From the NCBI RefSeq assembly GCF_002846365.1, contig NZ_PJMW01000001.1:186001-250000 (forward strand): a stretch of 64,000 nucleotides of DNA, in the 5' to 3' direction. Positions within the stretch are counted from its first letter, which is position 1. Each line of letters starts with the position of its first letter. Of the stretch, positions 1-7,697 are shown piece after piece. Under the pieces are notes generated by a model. That model was not told where the DNA came from. It did not search any database and saw nothing but the letters and a program-made list of their open reading frames with translations. This DNA is from Nocardia fluminea (lineage in GTDB: Bacteria; Actinomycetota; Actinomycetes; Mycobacteriales; Mycobacteriaceae). The position numbers were made by a program, and so were the translations under genes.

Positions 1-223
1 TGTTCACCCCGACCGCCGGGATGGAGACGAAGGTCAGTGGGGCGACCAGGCCCGTGTAGCCCAGCGCGGCGGCAGCGGCCTCGTCCCAGTGGGCCGGGTG
101 GTAGTCCTGCACGGCGCGGGCGTACTCACGAATCTTTTCCCGCCCGACTTCGAAGGTGTCGTCCAGGCGGTAGTAGTGGCCTACTCGTGACGCGAGTGCG
201 GGGGCGTCGATTGTTGCGGTCAT
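1..223 (-). CDS. hadA: HadA-type (3R)-hydroxyacyl-ACP dehydratase, N-terminal part
   Basis: This minus-strand frame begins with ATG at 223 and runs off the left edge, so only about 74 residues are visible. The stretch EVGREKIREYARAVQ followed by GYTGLVAPLTFV matches the start of mycobacterial HadA, a MaoC/hot-dog subunit of the FAS-II (3R)-hydroxyacyl-ACP dehydratase that acts in mycolic acid chain elongation. In Nocardia relatives HadA and HadB are often fused; the part that would show this lies outside the window. The family call rests on remembered similarity of the N-terminal motif. The catalytic part is not visible. Confidence 0.8.
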   Translation of the reverse strand, partial: MTATIDAPALASRVGHYYRLDDTFEVGREKIREYARAVQDYHPAHWDEAAAAALGYTGLVAPLTFVSIPAVGVN

Positions 224-346
224 GGGTTGCGGTTACCTAACGTTCGCGGACGAATTCGGGAAGGCCGGCTGGCCTGAACTTTCGGGCTTCCAATGAGGGG
301 CGCATCCGGGCAGAGCTCTGCGAGAGCGTGGAGGCAGGCGCCGGAC

Positions 347-1612
347 TCAGGCGGTCGGTGTCTTCCAGCCCTGCGGAAGATTCCCGCTGCGGATCCGCTG
401 CGGATGGTCACCGACCGGGATGGAAGTAACCTTGTTTCCGGTGGCGAAGTCGATCACGCTCACCTGGTCCGCGGCGCTCTCCGAGATCACACACGCCGTG
501 CCGTCGCCACTGACAGTCGCCCAGTAGGGCTTGGCCGCGGGTACCAAGGGCCCCGCCGTCAGGGTCGCGCGGTCGACGACTGTGGCGTAGTCGTCCATCG
601 TCCCAGCGATGCACAGTTTGTCGCCTGCAGGGTTCATCGACATCCCGTGGTGGCGGGAGTCGTTGACATAGGTGTTGCGCTCGTTGCTGGTTTTCGGGTT
701 CTTCGGCAACTCCGCGAGACGCACGATCGTGTCGGTGACCACGTCGTATTCGAGGAACCCGTTGAAAAATGACACCTGGAAGTACATCTTGGATTCGTCG
801 GGCGTGAAGGCTACGGGCCGCACGGCGTCAGAGAGGTTCGCCTGTCCGAACGCGTCCAGGCGCTCGCGCATGTCGATGGTCTTGATCACCGAGAAGGTGG
901 TGGCATCTGCGATCGTGATCTTGCGGTCGCCTTTGGTGAAATCCAGTGCGGGATGGTCGAGACCGGTGTTGACCTCTCCGATCGCCATGTTCCAGATCTT
1001 GTTGTCGGTGGTGAAGACGTTCTCGTGCGGTTTGTCACCGGTGGCGAAGGTGCCCAGCTCTGTGCCGTTGTCGATGTCGAGCACGTGGACGGTATTGCTG
1101 GTCGAGGCGGAGACCGCGATCCGGCTGCCGTCCGGCGACACGGCCATGTGATCGGCTCGGTTGCCCGACACCGGGAATCGCCACTTCACCTGGCCTGTGC
1201 TGCTGTCGACGGACACGACATCGGCGAAGCTGGGACGTGATACGACGATGGCCGAACCGTCCGGAGTTGTGTACATGTCGTCGATGTACTGGTCGTGCCC
1301 CTCGCCGACCGTCTCGCGGATGCCGAGAAAGTACGCGAGATCGATGGGGTTGAGGTAGATCTCGCGCAGGCGTTGATCCTTGTCGGGGATGAGATCGATG
1401 CGACCGATCTTGGCGAAATCTCCGGTCGACTCGATGATGTCGGCGACGCCTTCCCAATTGTTGCCGACGAGCATCACCTCCCGGAGCCCAGGCTCTGCAC
1501 GGGATTGACCGATCTCACTGGTCAGCAGGCTCGCCGACAAGATCGCGACAACAGCAGCCGCTACGCTGCGCCATCTCGATCTGTGCTGATGGGTGATGGC
1601 CCCGACGCGCAT
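347..1612 (-). CDS. Exported YncE-like beta-propeller protein
   Basis: A 421-residue protein when started at ATG 1612, which has a strong GGAGG six to nine bases upstream; the frame is open for a further 65 codons without a comparable ribosome site. Residues about 15-40 are a basic start, a hydrophobic run (VAAAVVAILSAS) and a small-residue end, so a Sec-type signal peptide is likely. The rest holds repeated blade motifs such as VSPDGSRIAV and AFTPDESKMYF separated by about 45 residues, typical of YVTN/YncE propellers. Such proteins are secreted binding proteins of mostly unknown ligand. No catalytic residues are recognisable. The gene stands alone, 123 bases downstream of the hadA start region on the same strand. 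Confidence 0.8.
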   Translation of the reverse strand: MRVGAITHQHRSRWRSVAAAVVAILSASLLTSEIGQSRAEPGLREVMLVGNNWEGVADIIESTGDFAKIGRIDLIPDKDQRLREIYLNPIDLAYFLGIRETVGEGHDQYIDDMYTTPDGSAIVVSRPSFADVVSVDSSTGQVKWRFPVSGNRADHMAVSPDGSRIAVSASTSNTVHVLDIDNGTELGTFATGDKPHENVFTTDNKIWNMAIGEVNTGLDHPALDFTKGDRKITIADATTFSVIKTIDMRERLDAFGQANLSDAVRPVAFTPDESKMYFQVSFFNGFLEYDVVTDTIVRLAELPKNPKTSNERNTYVNDSRHHGMSMNPAGDKLCIAGTMDDYATVVDRATLTAGPLVPAAKPYWATVSGDGTACVISESAADQVSVIDFATGNKVTSIPVGDHPQRIRSGNLPQGWKTPTA

Positions 1613-1850
1613 TTGTTCCTCCGGAAAGATGTGGCTGTCGCCCTGTGTATCCGTAGCCAGCGTGCACGCAGTGACGACCAGGTGAGGGCAAAGGGGCGCA
1701 CATCCGGCGAGGTCCAGTTTTGGCGCGCCAGAATTTGTCACGTCACACAAGCGCCGCCTCTCAACGACCAACACCCCAGCCGCACTTCGTACCAACCGAA
1801 GGATCATCCGAGTTCATCGGTCCCGTACCCGCATGCGTTCCGCGTGTCGA

Positions 1851-1979
1851 GCTATACCGAGCCGACCCTGCACCGGCGTCGTCGCGAGTTCAAGGCCGCG
1901 CCGAAGTCGCACTGTCGAGTGATTAGAAAGTAGCTCGTAGCAGCTCTTTTCATTTGAGGACCCGCATCGGAGACATCCG
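1851..1979 (+). pseudogene. Diverged copy of the glcB 3' end and its downstream hairpin region
   Basis: On the plus strand this reads [18 protein letters not shown], nearly the last 18 residues of the malate synthase G encoded at 21844-24021 ([18 protein letters not shown]). The nucleotide match continues past the stop: both copies share CTGTCGAGT, GTAGCAGC and CCGCATCGGAGACATCC in the same order. Over the first 52 bases I count three differences; beyond that identity drops to roughly 80%. In this copy the stop codon is changed and the right arm of the terminator hairpin is missing. It is non-functional remnant DNA. Relative to the intact gene it lies in inverted orientation, about 20 kb away. 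Confidence 0.85.
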
Positions 1980-2070
1980 GCTGATCGTCGGGCACGAGGT
2001 GGATTCTCCTGTAACAGCACGGCACTACGTTCCTGACGCGCGCCAGGTTGTCGATCTGGCTGATGCGCGA

Positions 2071-2100
2071 TGATGGCTGGTGATGGCTGGTGATGGCTGG
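2071..2100. repeat. Three tandem copies of TGATGGCTGG
   Basis: Three exact head-to-tail copies of the ten-base unit TGATGGCTGG lie between the glcB fragment and the broken recombinase. No reading frame or known site explains them. They could be slippage products or part of an old recombination arm site. Confidence 0.85.
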
Positions 2101-2499
2101 TGACCCGCTCAAAACGTCCACAAAACGGCCACAGGACGGCGTTCGACAGCAGTAATAGCAGGTCAGACCGAGTAAGGAGCTCGAACTTCTATGAGGGCGC
2201 GTAGAGCATCCCACGTATAGCGGGCTAGGGTGTGATCGCGCCCGTAATGGTCACGCTGGCCGCGGGCGTGGCGCTCGTCGCGGGGCCGGCGACCTTGATG
2301 GTGCTCAACGAGCTTATTGATGCAGGTCGACACGGTAGCAGTCGGTCGTACGCCAACCGAGCTGAAACATGTTTATTTGCCCGCCTTTACGCGCCCTTTG
2401 AGATACACACGTGGCTCAGTCTCGGCGTGGACGCAGCGGGCAGCCGGTCGTGCGACCGCGCCGCCGGAAGTCACGTGTCTCGTGTCGGACATGACAGGT

Positions 2500-3000
2500 T
2501 TACAGTCGGACATCGGAATGCCAAACGAACTTCGGATCGGCGCCATACTCGATCAAGTGCGTCACATAGCTGTGTCGCAAGCAGGGCGGCGTCAGATCCT
2601 TGTCCAGCCCCACGTCCTCGCGTTATTCGGCGAACCTGTCCTCGATCTCGCGGGGCTGCAAACGCCCACCACGCTCGGTCAGAAACAGCGGTGGCTGGCC
2701 ATAGGACCGATAACGCGGACGGATATGGAGCGTGTAGTCCTCGACGACCCCTATAGCCCACGGCATCACCGTCGATATTCAACGCCCCTTCGACGGTAAT
2801 CCCATGCTGCGCTTCCATATCGGACATGCAGCATCCCGAACCGACAACTCGGGAGCCTTCGCATCGCGGTAGAAGTCGATCTTGTATGCCTCACCACAAC
2901 GAAGTCCTGATGCATAGATCACCTTGAAGACAGTTGCATCCCGATAAGCAGTCAACGCCCCCTTGCGGCACCGCCTCATCGCCAGTTCCACCCCGACCCT
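2500..3000 (-). pseudogene. Broken tyrosine recombinase (integrase)
   Basis: Read leftward, the sequence contains pieces of a phage-type or XerC-like tyrosine recombinase in changing frames. First comes GALTAYRDATVFKVIYASGL with RCGEAYKIDFYRDAKAPEL, then FGMLHVRYG, then VEDYTLHIRPRYRSYGQPP, LFLTERGGRLQPREIEDRF, and finally LRHSYVTHLIEYGADPKFV. The last piece carries the conserved HxxR-region box (LRHSYVTHL). Frameshifts, internal stops and missing segments separate them, and the end with the catalytic tyrosine is not found. It is the corpse of a mobile-element integrase beside the displaced glcB end. The recognition comes from remembered family motifs. Confidence 0.75.
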
Positions 3001-3268
3001 TTCACCCAATGCACGTTTGACGCATCCACCCAATGCTAGACCTCAAAGATGCTGGCATGGGCTATTTTCAGGAAGTTCTAACGCGGCCCTGGAACAGACG
3101 GCGTGGTCTCCCACGATGCACACCGAAATCGGTTGGGGGCACTGTGAATTGACCCAGAGTAATCATGACGCGGTCCTGATCCGCTCTCTCCCGATGATAA
3201 GAAGATATGGCACTTGCCTCTGCGTATCACTGCAGCGGCTGTCACTGAAATACTGAGGACGTGAGTCG

Positions 3269-4621
3269 ATGGACAACCTGAACAGACGTGACGCATTGAA
3301 GGCCGGCGGGATGCTGGCGGGGATCGGGGCGCTGTCCCTGTCGTTGTTCACCGCCCCGCCACGAGCGCAGGCGTGGAGCTGGCCGGCCAGCGGCTCGATC
3401 GCCGGCTCCGGCGACGGGGTCGATCCGATGACCGTGTGGGATCCGGCAGCCGACCAGGTCATAGCCGAGATACTCGAGAGCGGCCAGGTGCCCGCGATCA
3501 ACAAGATCCTGGCGACCTGGACCACCAACAACCAGCCCACGCCGTCGGGCCTGCCCCCGAATCTGACCGCCTTCATCGAGCAGGCGCGCCAGCTGCCGGC
3601 CTGGATCGATCAGTCGAAACTGACTGCGGCGGACGACTTCAACTCCAAGCAGGGCCCGTTCATCGGCACCGCCTACGGGTTCGGGGCCGGCCTGTTGGCG
3701 ACCGTGATCCCGCACGAGTCACGCGCCGTGTACTACTCCAACGGCGGCGGTGATCTCCAGGATCGCATCGCCAAGACCGCCAAGCTCGGCTACGACCTCA
3801 TGGCCCAGCAGCCGTTCGCGCCCAACGGTCATCTGATCGTGACCTGCGTCAAGACGCGCATGGTGCACGCGGCGGTGCGGCACCTGCTGCCCAAATCGGG
3901 GCCGTGGCTGCAGGTGGCGACCGAGTCTCCCAAGATTCCGATCAGTCAGAACGACATCCTGGTCACCTGGCACAGCCTACCGACCACCATCATGCAGAAG
4001 CTGAAGGCCTGGAAGGTACCCATCACCGACGCCCACTCGGCCGGCTTGCTGCACTCGTGGCAGGTGACCGCGCACCTGCTCGGCGTACAGGACCAGTACA
4101 TCCCCGCGACGTGGGACTCCGCGAACGCTCAATCCAAGCAGGTGCTGGACCCGGTTCTGGGCCCCACGCCCGAGGGCACCAAGATCGCCGACCACCTCCT
4201 CACCATCGGGCCGGTACTGGCTGCTACCAGCTTTATCACCAAGCCGATGCTCGCCTCGTTCACCAAGTTCGTACTCGGTGCCCAGGTCGCCAAATGGCTC
4301 AATCTGAAGACCGACGGGATCTGGGACGGCATCTTCGCGACGTTGTGGGGGCCGTTCGTCCAGCTCTACCAACTCGGCAGGATCGTCCCTGGTGTCGACG
4401 CGATCTACTTCCAATTGACCGAGTTCATCAAGGTAGTCGCGCTGTTGTACCTCAATAGCGGCGGTCTCAAACTGGAGCTCCCCATCCCCACCACCAACAA
4501 CCCGTCGATCACTGGCACACCGCCCGTCACCACCACCCCCTACGTTACGACGACCACGACACCGCCCACTGCGACACCGCCCACTACGACAGCACCCGCG
4601 ACGACGACACCTCACAGCTAG
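3269..4621 (+). CDS. lcp: Latex clearing protein (rubber oxygenase), Tat-exported
   Basis: A 450-residue secreted haem b dioxygenase of the DUF2236/Lcp family, which cleaves cis-1,4-polyisoprene into oligo-isoprenoids with aldehyde and ketone ends. Residues 1-34 are a Tat signal: twin arginine in NRRDALKAGG, a hydrophobic core, and a cut after AQA. Active-site residues known from the Streptomyces K30 enzyme are all in register with an offset of two: E150, R166, K169, T170 and the axial haem ligand H200 in RMVHAAVRHLLP. The mature body ends near 405. The tail of about 45 residues is a Thr/Pro-rich linker (TTTTPPTATPPTTT), probably a cell-wall-spanning or disordered extension. A TetR gene lies downstream in convergent orientation, and Tat genes follow. 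Confidence 0.93.
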   Translation: MDNLNRRDALKAGGMLAGIGALSLSLFTAPPRAQAWSWPASGSIAGSGDGVDPMTVWDPAADQVIAEILESGQVPAINKILATWTTNNQPTPSGLPPNLTAFIEQARQLPAWIDQSKLTAADDFNSKQGPFIGTAYGFGAGLLATVIPHESRAVYYSNGGGDLQDRIAKTAKLGYDLMAQQPFAPNGHLIVTCVKTRMVHAAVRHLLPKSGPWLQVATESPKIPISQNDILVTWHSLPTTIMQKLKAWKVPITDAHSAGLLHSWQVTAHLLGVQDQYIPATWDSANAQSKQVLDPVLGPTPEGTKIADHLLTIGPVLAATSFITKPMLASFTKFVLGAQVAKWLNLKTDGIWDGIFATLWGPFVQLYQLGRIVPGVDAIYFQLTEFIKVVALLYLNSGGLKLELPIPTTNNPSITGTPPVTTTPYVTTTTTPPTATPPTTTAPATTTPHS

Positions 4622-4666
4622 CCTGGCCCAGTCACGCCAATTGAGCTGTTGTAGTCCTCGAATGGC

Positions 4667-4735
4667 GAAAGGCGCTCTGAACTGGGATGATTCGGCTTGT
4701 TGAAGGTTGGATCAGCAGTTCGAGGAGCGCCTTTC
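4667..4735. repeat. Perfect 11-bp inverted repeat, possible IS1380-like remnant
   Basis: GAAAGGCGCTC at 4667-4677 and GAGCGCCTTTC at 4725-4735 are perfect inverted arms separated by 47 bases, in the 297-base gap between lcp and the TetR gene. Just downstream, one frame reads VVAHAAVRSSSG, which faintly resembles the N-terminus of IS1380-type transposases, so this could be the end of a lost insertion sequence. The loop is long for a terminator, but a role in ending lcp transcription is also possible. The transposase resemblance is weak. Confidence 0.4.
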
Positions 4736-4918
4736 TGGTGAGAAAGTCAACCTGGTGGTACCCGGTCGCTGAAAGTTGACGGGAACGGATCGCGGGTGGT
4801 GGCCCACGCTGCAGTCCGAAGCTCATCAGGATTGCCGGTTCCAACGTAGTGATGCTCGATGTTCAAACCTGGATTCATACGCAGAGAGCGACCGTCTGGG
4901 CATGGCCCTGCCGGTCGA

Positions 4919-5599
4919 TCAGTCCCCGGAGGTCACCGGATTCAGCATCGGAACGAGAAATTGTCGAGCGATCGTGGCAAGTTGAGCATCGTTGTCGAGG
5001 TCGACGACATGGCTGGGGATCGCCACGAAGGAGGCGCAGACCCGGACTATCAGTTCGGCTACCAGATCCGCGTCTACTCGGCTGTGAACATTGCCGACAG
5101 CTTGCTCACGACGAAGCTGACCGGCGACGAATTTCTGGACTGCGGCGATGTTTCGACCTTCGTCACCGATCATCGAGCTCGCAAGCCGGTCTGGCTCGAC
5201 GGCGGTCATGCCATCGATGAGGGGGTTGTGCCGAATAGCGCGTAATGAGCTCACGAACCCTAGGACGAGCCGATCAGCGGCTGTCTCCGCGTGCTTGATA
5301 TCGAGAAGAAACTGGCTGAAATATCGCCTGTACTCCCGCAACAGCACCTGCTCGACCAGTACGTCCTTGGTGGCGAACCGTCGGTAAACCGTGATACGCG
5401 AGAGATGGGCCCGCCTGGCCACGTCCTCCATCGTGGAACGCTGGATACCCATCCGGCAGAACTGTTCGTAGGCGGAATCCAAGAGTCGTGCGCGGATTTC
5501 GTCCACATCCGCAACATCGTCGACCGCCTCGAGGTACGCGCGTTCGAGAAGAGAGGTCTGTTCCGAGGTCCTCGGTCCGTCCGGCCGAACGGGTTCCAC
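4919..5599 (-). CDS. TetR-family regulator, LcpR-like candidate
   Basis: A 226-residue protein read leftward from a GTG at 5599, chosen for the AGGAGG that precedes it by eight bases. Residues about 35-80 form a TetR DNA-binding head (IRARLLDSAYEQFCRMG, then TMEDVARRAHLSRITVYRRF). The C-terminal ligand domain is generic. It is convergent with intact lcp and divergent from the lcp remnant, tatA and tatC. In other rubber-degrading actinobacteria a TetR protein called LcpR sits next to lcp and represses it, so the same role is a reasonable inference. No ligand can be predicted. A perfect 12-base palindrome lies in the divergent promoter region. Confidence 0.85.
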   Translation of the reverse strand: MEPVRPDGPRTSEQTSLLERAYLEAVDDVADVDEIRARLLDSAYEQFCRMGIQRSTMEDVARRAHLSRITVYRRFATKDVLVEQVLLREYRRYFSQFLLDIKHAETAADRLVLGFVSSLRAIRHNPLIDGMTAVEPDRLASSMIGDEGRNIAAVQKFVAGQLRREQAVGNVHSRVDADLVAELIVRVCASFVAIPSHVVDLDNDAQLATIARQFLVPMLNPVTSGD

Positions 5600-5728
5600 A
5601 ATTTTCCTCCTGGCGCGGTTGCTCCTTCATCACAGTGGCCTCTGTGGGGAGTCACATCCTCCTTTATAGCAGACTCGGGCCACCGCATGTTCTTATAGAG
5701 ATACGCAGTCACACAATCGGTTTCAGCA

Positions 5729-5740
5729 CATCTCGAGATG
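5729..5740. promoter_or_regulatory. Perfect palindrome, candidate TetR operator
   Basis: CATCTCGAGATG is a perfect 12-base palindrome, 28 bases before the ATG of the lcp remnant and between the divergent TetR and tat genes. TetR proteins commonly bind palindromes in such positions. There is no matching second copy upstream of intact lcp that I can see, so the assignment is tentative. Confidence 0.4.
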
Positions 5741-5767
5741 CATTTCAGTCTCGAGGAGGAACATAAT

Positions 5768-5900
5768 ATGGACAAACTCAGTAGTCGAGATGCTTTCAAG
5801 GTGGGCGGGCGTTGGGGGCTGTAGGAGAACTGGCCGTGGCGTTGCCGACTCGCACGGAGCCTTGGACGTGGTCGCCCGAGGGGTCGGTTTACCTGCGCGC
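5768..5900 (+). pseudogene. 5' remnant of a second lcp gene
   Basis: After a strong GAGGAGG, ATG at 5768 opens MDKLSSRDAFKVGG, the counterpart of MDNLNRRDALKAGG at the start of intact lcp. The frame stops at a TAG 18 codons in. The next frame then continues ALGAVGELAVALPTRTEPW, TWSPEGSV, which is the signal-peptide core and mature N-terminus (intact copy AQAWSWPASGSI). Similarity ends there, and tatA begins about 70 bases later. So a second lcp once stood directly upstream of tatA with its own ribosome site; it carries a frameshift and has lost the rest. Its signal has SSR in place of the intact twin-arginine NRR. Confidence 0.8.
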
Positions 5901-5972
5901 CGGGAGCATACGAATCTCGGGCCGAAATCAAATAAATTTCGGGCCCGAACCCTGCAAGTTTCGGAGGCAATC

Positions 5973-6233
5973 ATGGGTCAGTTCAGCGTGTGGCATTGGG
6001 CGATCGTCGCAGCGGTCTTCCTACTGTTCTTCGGTGCCAAGCGGATGCCGGACGCGGCTCGCGGCCTGGGGCGTTCGCTACGCATCTTCAAGAGCGAGGT
6101 CAGCCAGATGCAGTCCGAGACAGACAGTTCGGCGCAGGACACCCCAGCTCATCAAACCGCGAATGTGTTGCCGCCGACCCAGTCGTCGGCACCCGCGGGC
6201 AGCGAACGAGTGTTTCTGTCGAAATCGCCCTGA
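5973..6233 (+). CDS. tatA: Sec-independent translocase TatA
   Basis: An 86-residue protein from ATG 5973, preceded by GGAGG at a spacing of six; earlier in-frame starts lie inside the lcp remnant. Residues 5-23 form the single N-terminal membrane helix (WHWAIVAAVFLLFFGAKRMPD), followed by the FGAKRMPDAARGLG hinge and amphipathic helix typical of TatA, then a charged, disordered tail. TatA forms the pore-like component that moves folded twin-arginine proteins across the membrane. tatC follows after 87 bases and tatB lies 2.7 kb further, so a full TatABC set sits here, next to a Tat substrate gene. Confidence 0.9.
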   Translation: MGQFSVWHWAIVAAVFLLFFGAKRMPDAARGLGRSLRIFKSEVSQMQSETDSSAQDTPAHQTANVLPPTQSSAPAGSERVFLSKSP

Positions 6234-6320
6234 GCGTCGTTCCGGTACCGAAGTGAGCCGGCGCTCACTTCGGGCACGCGATATCGCCCGCCGGGTGACA
6301 CCTTTGAGGTCTGACATATC

Positions 6321-7298
6321 ATGCGAAATCTATTCCCTCGCGGTCGCAGCGCACGTCGGGCGAATCCAGACGGCACCATGTCGATCGTTCAACACCTGCA
6401 GGAGTTGCGCACTCGACTGTTGATCTCGGTAGCCGCGATCCTGGTCACGACGGCGTTCGGGATCTATTGGTATGCGTATTCGGTCCTCGGACTCCAGAGC
6501 CTGGGTGATGTGCTGCTCGGACCGTATTGCTCACTCGATCCGTCTGCACGAGCAACGCTGACCCCGGACGGTTCCTGTCGGCTACTCGCGACCGGTCCGT
6601 TCGAACAATTTATGCTCCGACTGAAAGTTGGATTCACCGCAGGGGTGGTGCTCGCCGCGCCGATGTGGCTGTACCAGTTGTGGATGTTCATCACGCCGGG
6701 CATGCATTCGAAGGAGCGTAAGTATGCGGTCGGATTCGTCGCTGCCGGCTCCGTGTTGTTCGCTATGGGCGCAGTGCTGGCGTACCTCGTCGTCGCCCGT
6801 GCGCTGAGTTTCTTGCTCGAGATCGGAAACAACGCACAGATCACGGCTTTGAGCGGTTCGGAATATTTCAGCTTCATCATCCAGTTGCTGATCATCTTCG
6901 GAGTCAGTTTTGAAACGCCGGTAATCATCATCGGATTGAACGTTATCGGGGTGCTCACCTACGAGCAATTGAAGGCGTGGCGACGCGGAATCATCTTCGG
7001 TCTCTTCGTCTTCGCCGCAGTGGCAACCCCGCAGGATCCGATCTCGATGCTCGTGCTCGCCGCCGCATTGACCGTGTTGTTCGAAGCAGCGGTACAGTTC
7101 GCTCGAATCAAGGACAGCAGACGCGCGCGGCGCGAGATCAACGAGGGTTACGCTGCGCTCGATGATGAAGAAGCTTCGGCCCTCGGTGCCGCCGATCCGA
7201 TTGACCCGGCCGAATCATTGGTGAAGTCACCGGAGGAGGTCACGCGATCGGTGCGGGACATTTCGATCCGCTCCGATGACCGCGCCGACCATGAGTAA
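6321..7298 (+). CDS. tatC: Sec-independent translocase TatC
   Basis: A 325-residue polytopic protein that recognises twin-arginine signal peptides together with Tat[19 protein letters not shown] at residues 20-37 is the conserved TatC N-terminus with the HLxELRxR signature. It is followed by an extended periplasmic loop containing [15 protein letters not shown], the [17 protein letters not shown] motif, [16 protein letters not shown], and late helices with ATPQDPISM. The C-terminal 70 residues are a charged cytoplasmic tail. ATG 6321 is used; a start at M20 would lose a basic leader but keep the domain. Six membrane helices are expected. It probably shares transcription with tatA. Confidence 0.93.
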   Translation: MRNLFPRGRSARRANPDGTMSIVQHLQELRTRLLISVAAILVTTAFGIYWYAYSVLGLQSLGDVLLGPYCSLDPSARATLTPDGSCRLLATGPFEQFMLRLKVGFTAGVVLAAPMWLYQLWMFITPGMHSKERKYAVGFVAAGSVLFAMGAVLAYLVVARALSFLLEIGNNAQITALSGSEYFSFIIQLLIIFGVSFETPVIIIGLNVIGVLTYEQLKAWRRGIIFGLFVFAAVATPQDPISMLVLAAALTVLFEAAVQFARIKDSRRARREINEGYAALDDEEASALGAADPIDPAESLVKSPEEVTRSVRDISIRSDDRADHE

Positions 7299-7697
7299 TC
7301 CACCGACAGTAAGTTATAGCCAAACTGAGCGTAGGTGCCGGATGTCGGCTGTGTTCCAAGACAATGGAATCAAACGGACACCATATGTTGCCGCAAGTTC
7401 TGCCCTGCCTGCTAGGTATCCTGCACCGCACGAGTGGCTGCCCACGTTGCCGGTCGCCCATGCGGACCCGAAATCTGCCCGAATCCCTAGAACGAGCACC
7501 GCGACGGACCCAGCCCCAGGCTGAAAAGCGCCATTTCAGTCCACATCCCAAGTCGAGCGCGGGTGCGAGCCCGACTCACACCCGAACGTCACGGCGGCAA
7601 AAGCCGAGGCGCCGCCACAGGCCACTGCGTCGAAGGGGACTGCAACAAGCAGTGCAGCTCCACTTCGCCGCCGGGTCGGGGCGGAAAGGTTTCAACG
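7299..7697. other. Intergenic gap, no gene seen
   Basis: These 399 bases separate tatC from the PucR-type regulator. I see no supported gene. TTCCA at 7354-7358 and TGGAA at 7365-7369 form a short inverted repeat that could be a regulator site. The last 150 bases are very GC-rich and could fold in the leader of the regulator mRNA, but I recognise no known riboswitch. Confidence 0.5.

Larger units (their letters stand above)
1613..3268. other. Gene-poor region with decayed fragments
   Basis: I see no intact gene in these 1656 bases. What can be recognised is a glcB 3' fragment (1851-1979), a three-copy 10-base repeat (2071-2100) and a broken tyrosine recombinase (about 2500-3000, minus strand). 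From about 2232 a plus-strand frame reads a hydrophobic stretch (VMVTLAAGVALVAG), but what follows looks like random coding, so it may be the stub of a membrane-protein gene. The last 250 bases before lcp presumably hold its promoter; I could not pick out convincing -35 and -10 boxes. Confidence 0.6.
5600..5972. other. Divergent promoter region with lcp remnant
   Basis: This stretch between the TetR gene and tatA holds the regulator's upstream sequence, a 12-base palindrome at 5729-5740 and the decayed start of a second lcp at 5768. The AT-rich part around 5660-5700 (TTTATAGCAG, TTCTTATAGAG) is the likeliest place for promoters, but I cannot assign boxes with confidence. Confidence 0.5.

Noticed and set aside
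4880..4930. TVWAWPCRSI, similar to the Lcp mature N-terminus WSWPASGSI, as a third lcp remnant
   Set aside because: There is no Tat signal before it and no further similarity, so chance is more likely.
7600..7690. GCCACTGCG and GGGGACTGC reminiscent of a cobalamin riboswitch
   Set aside because: The other conserved boxes and the order are absent, and a PucR regulator is not an expected target.
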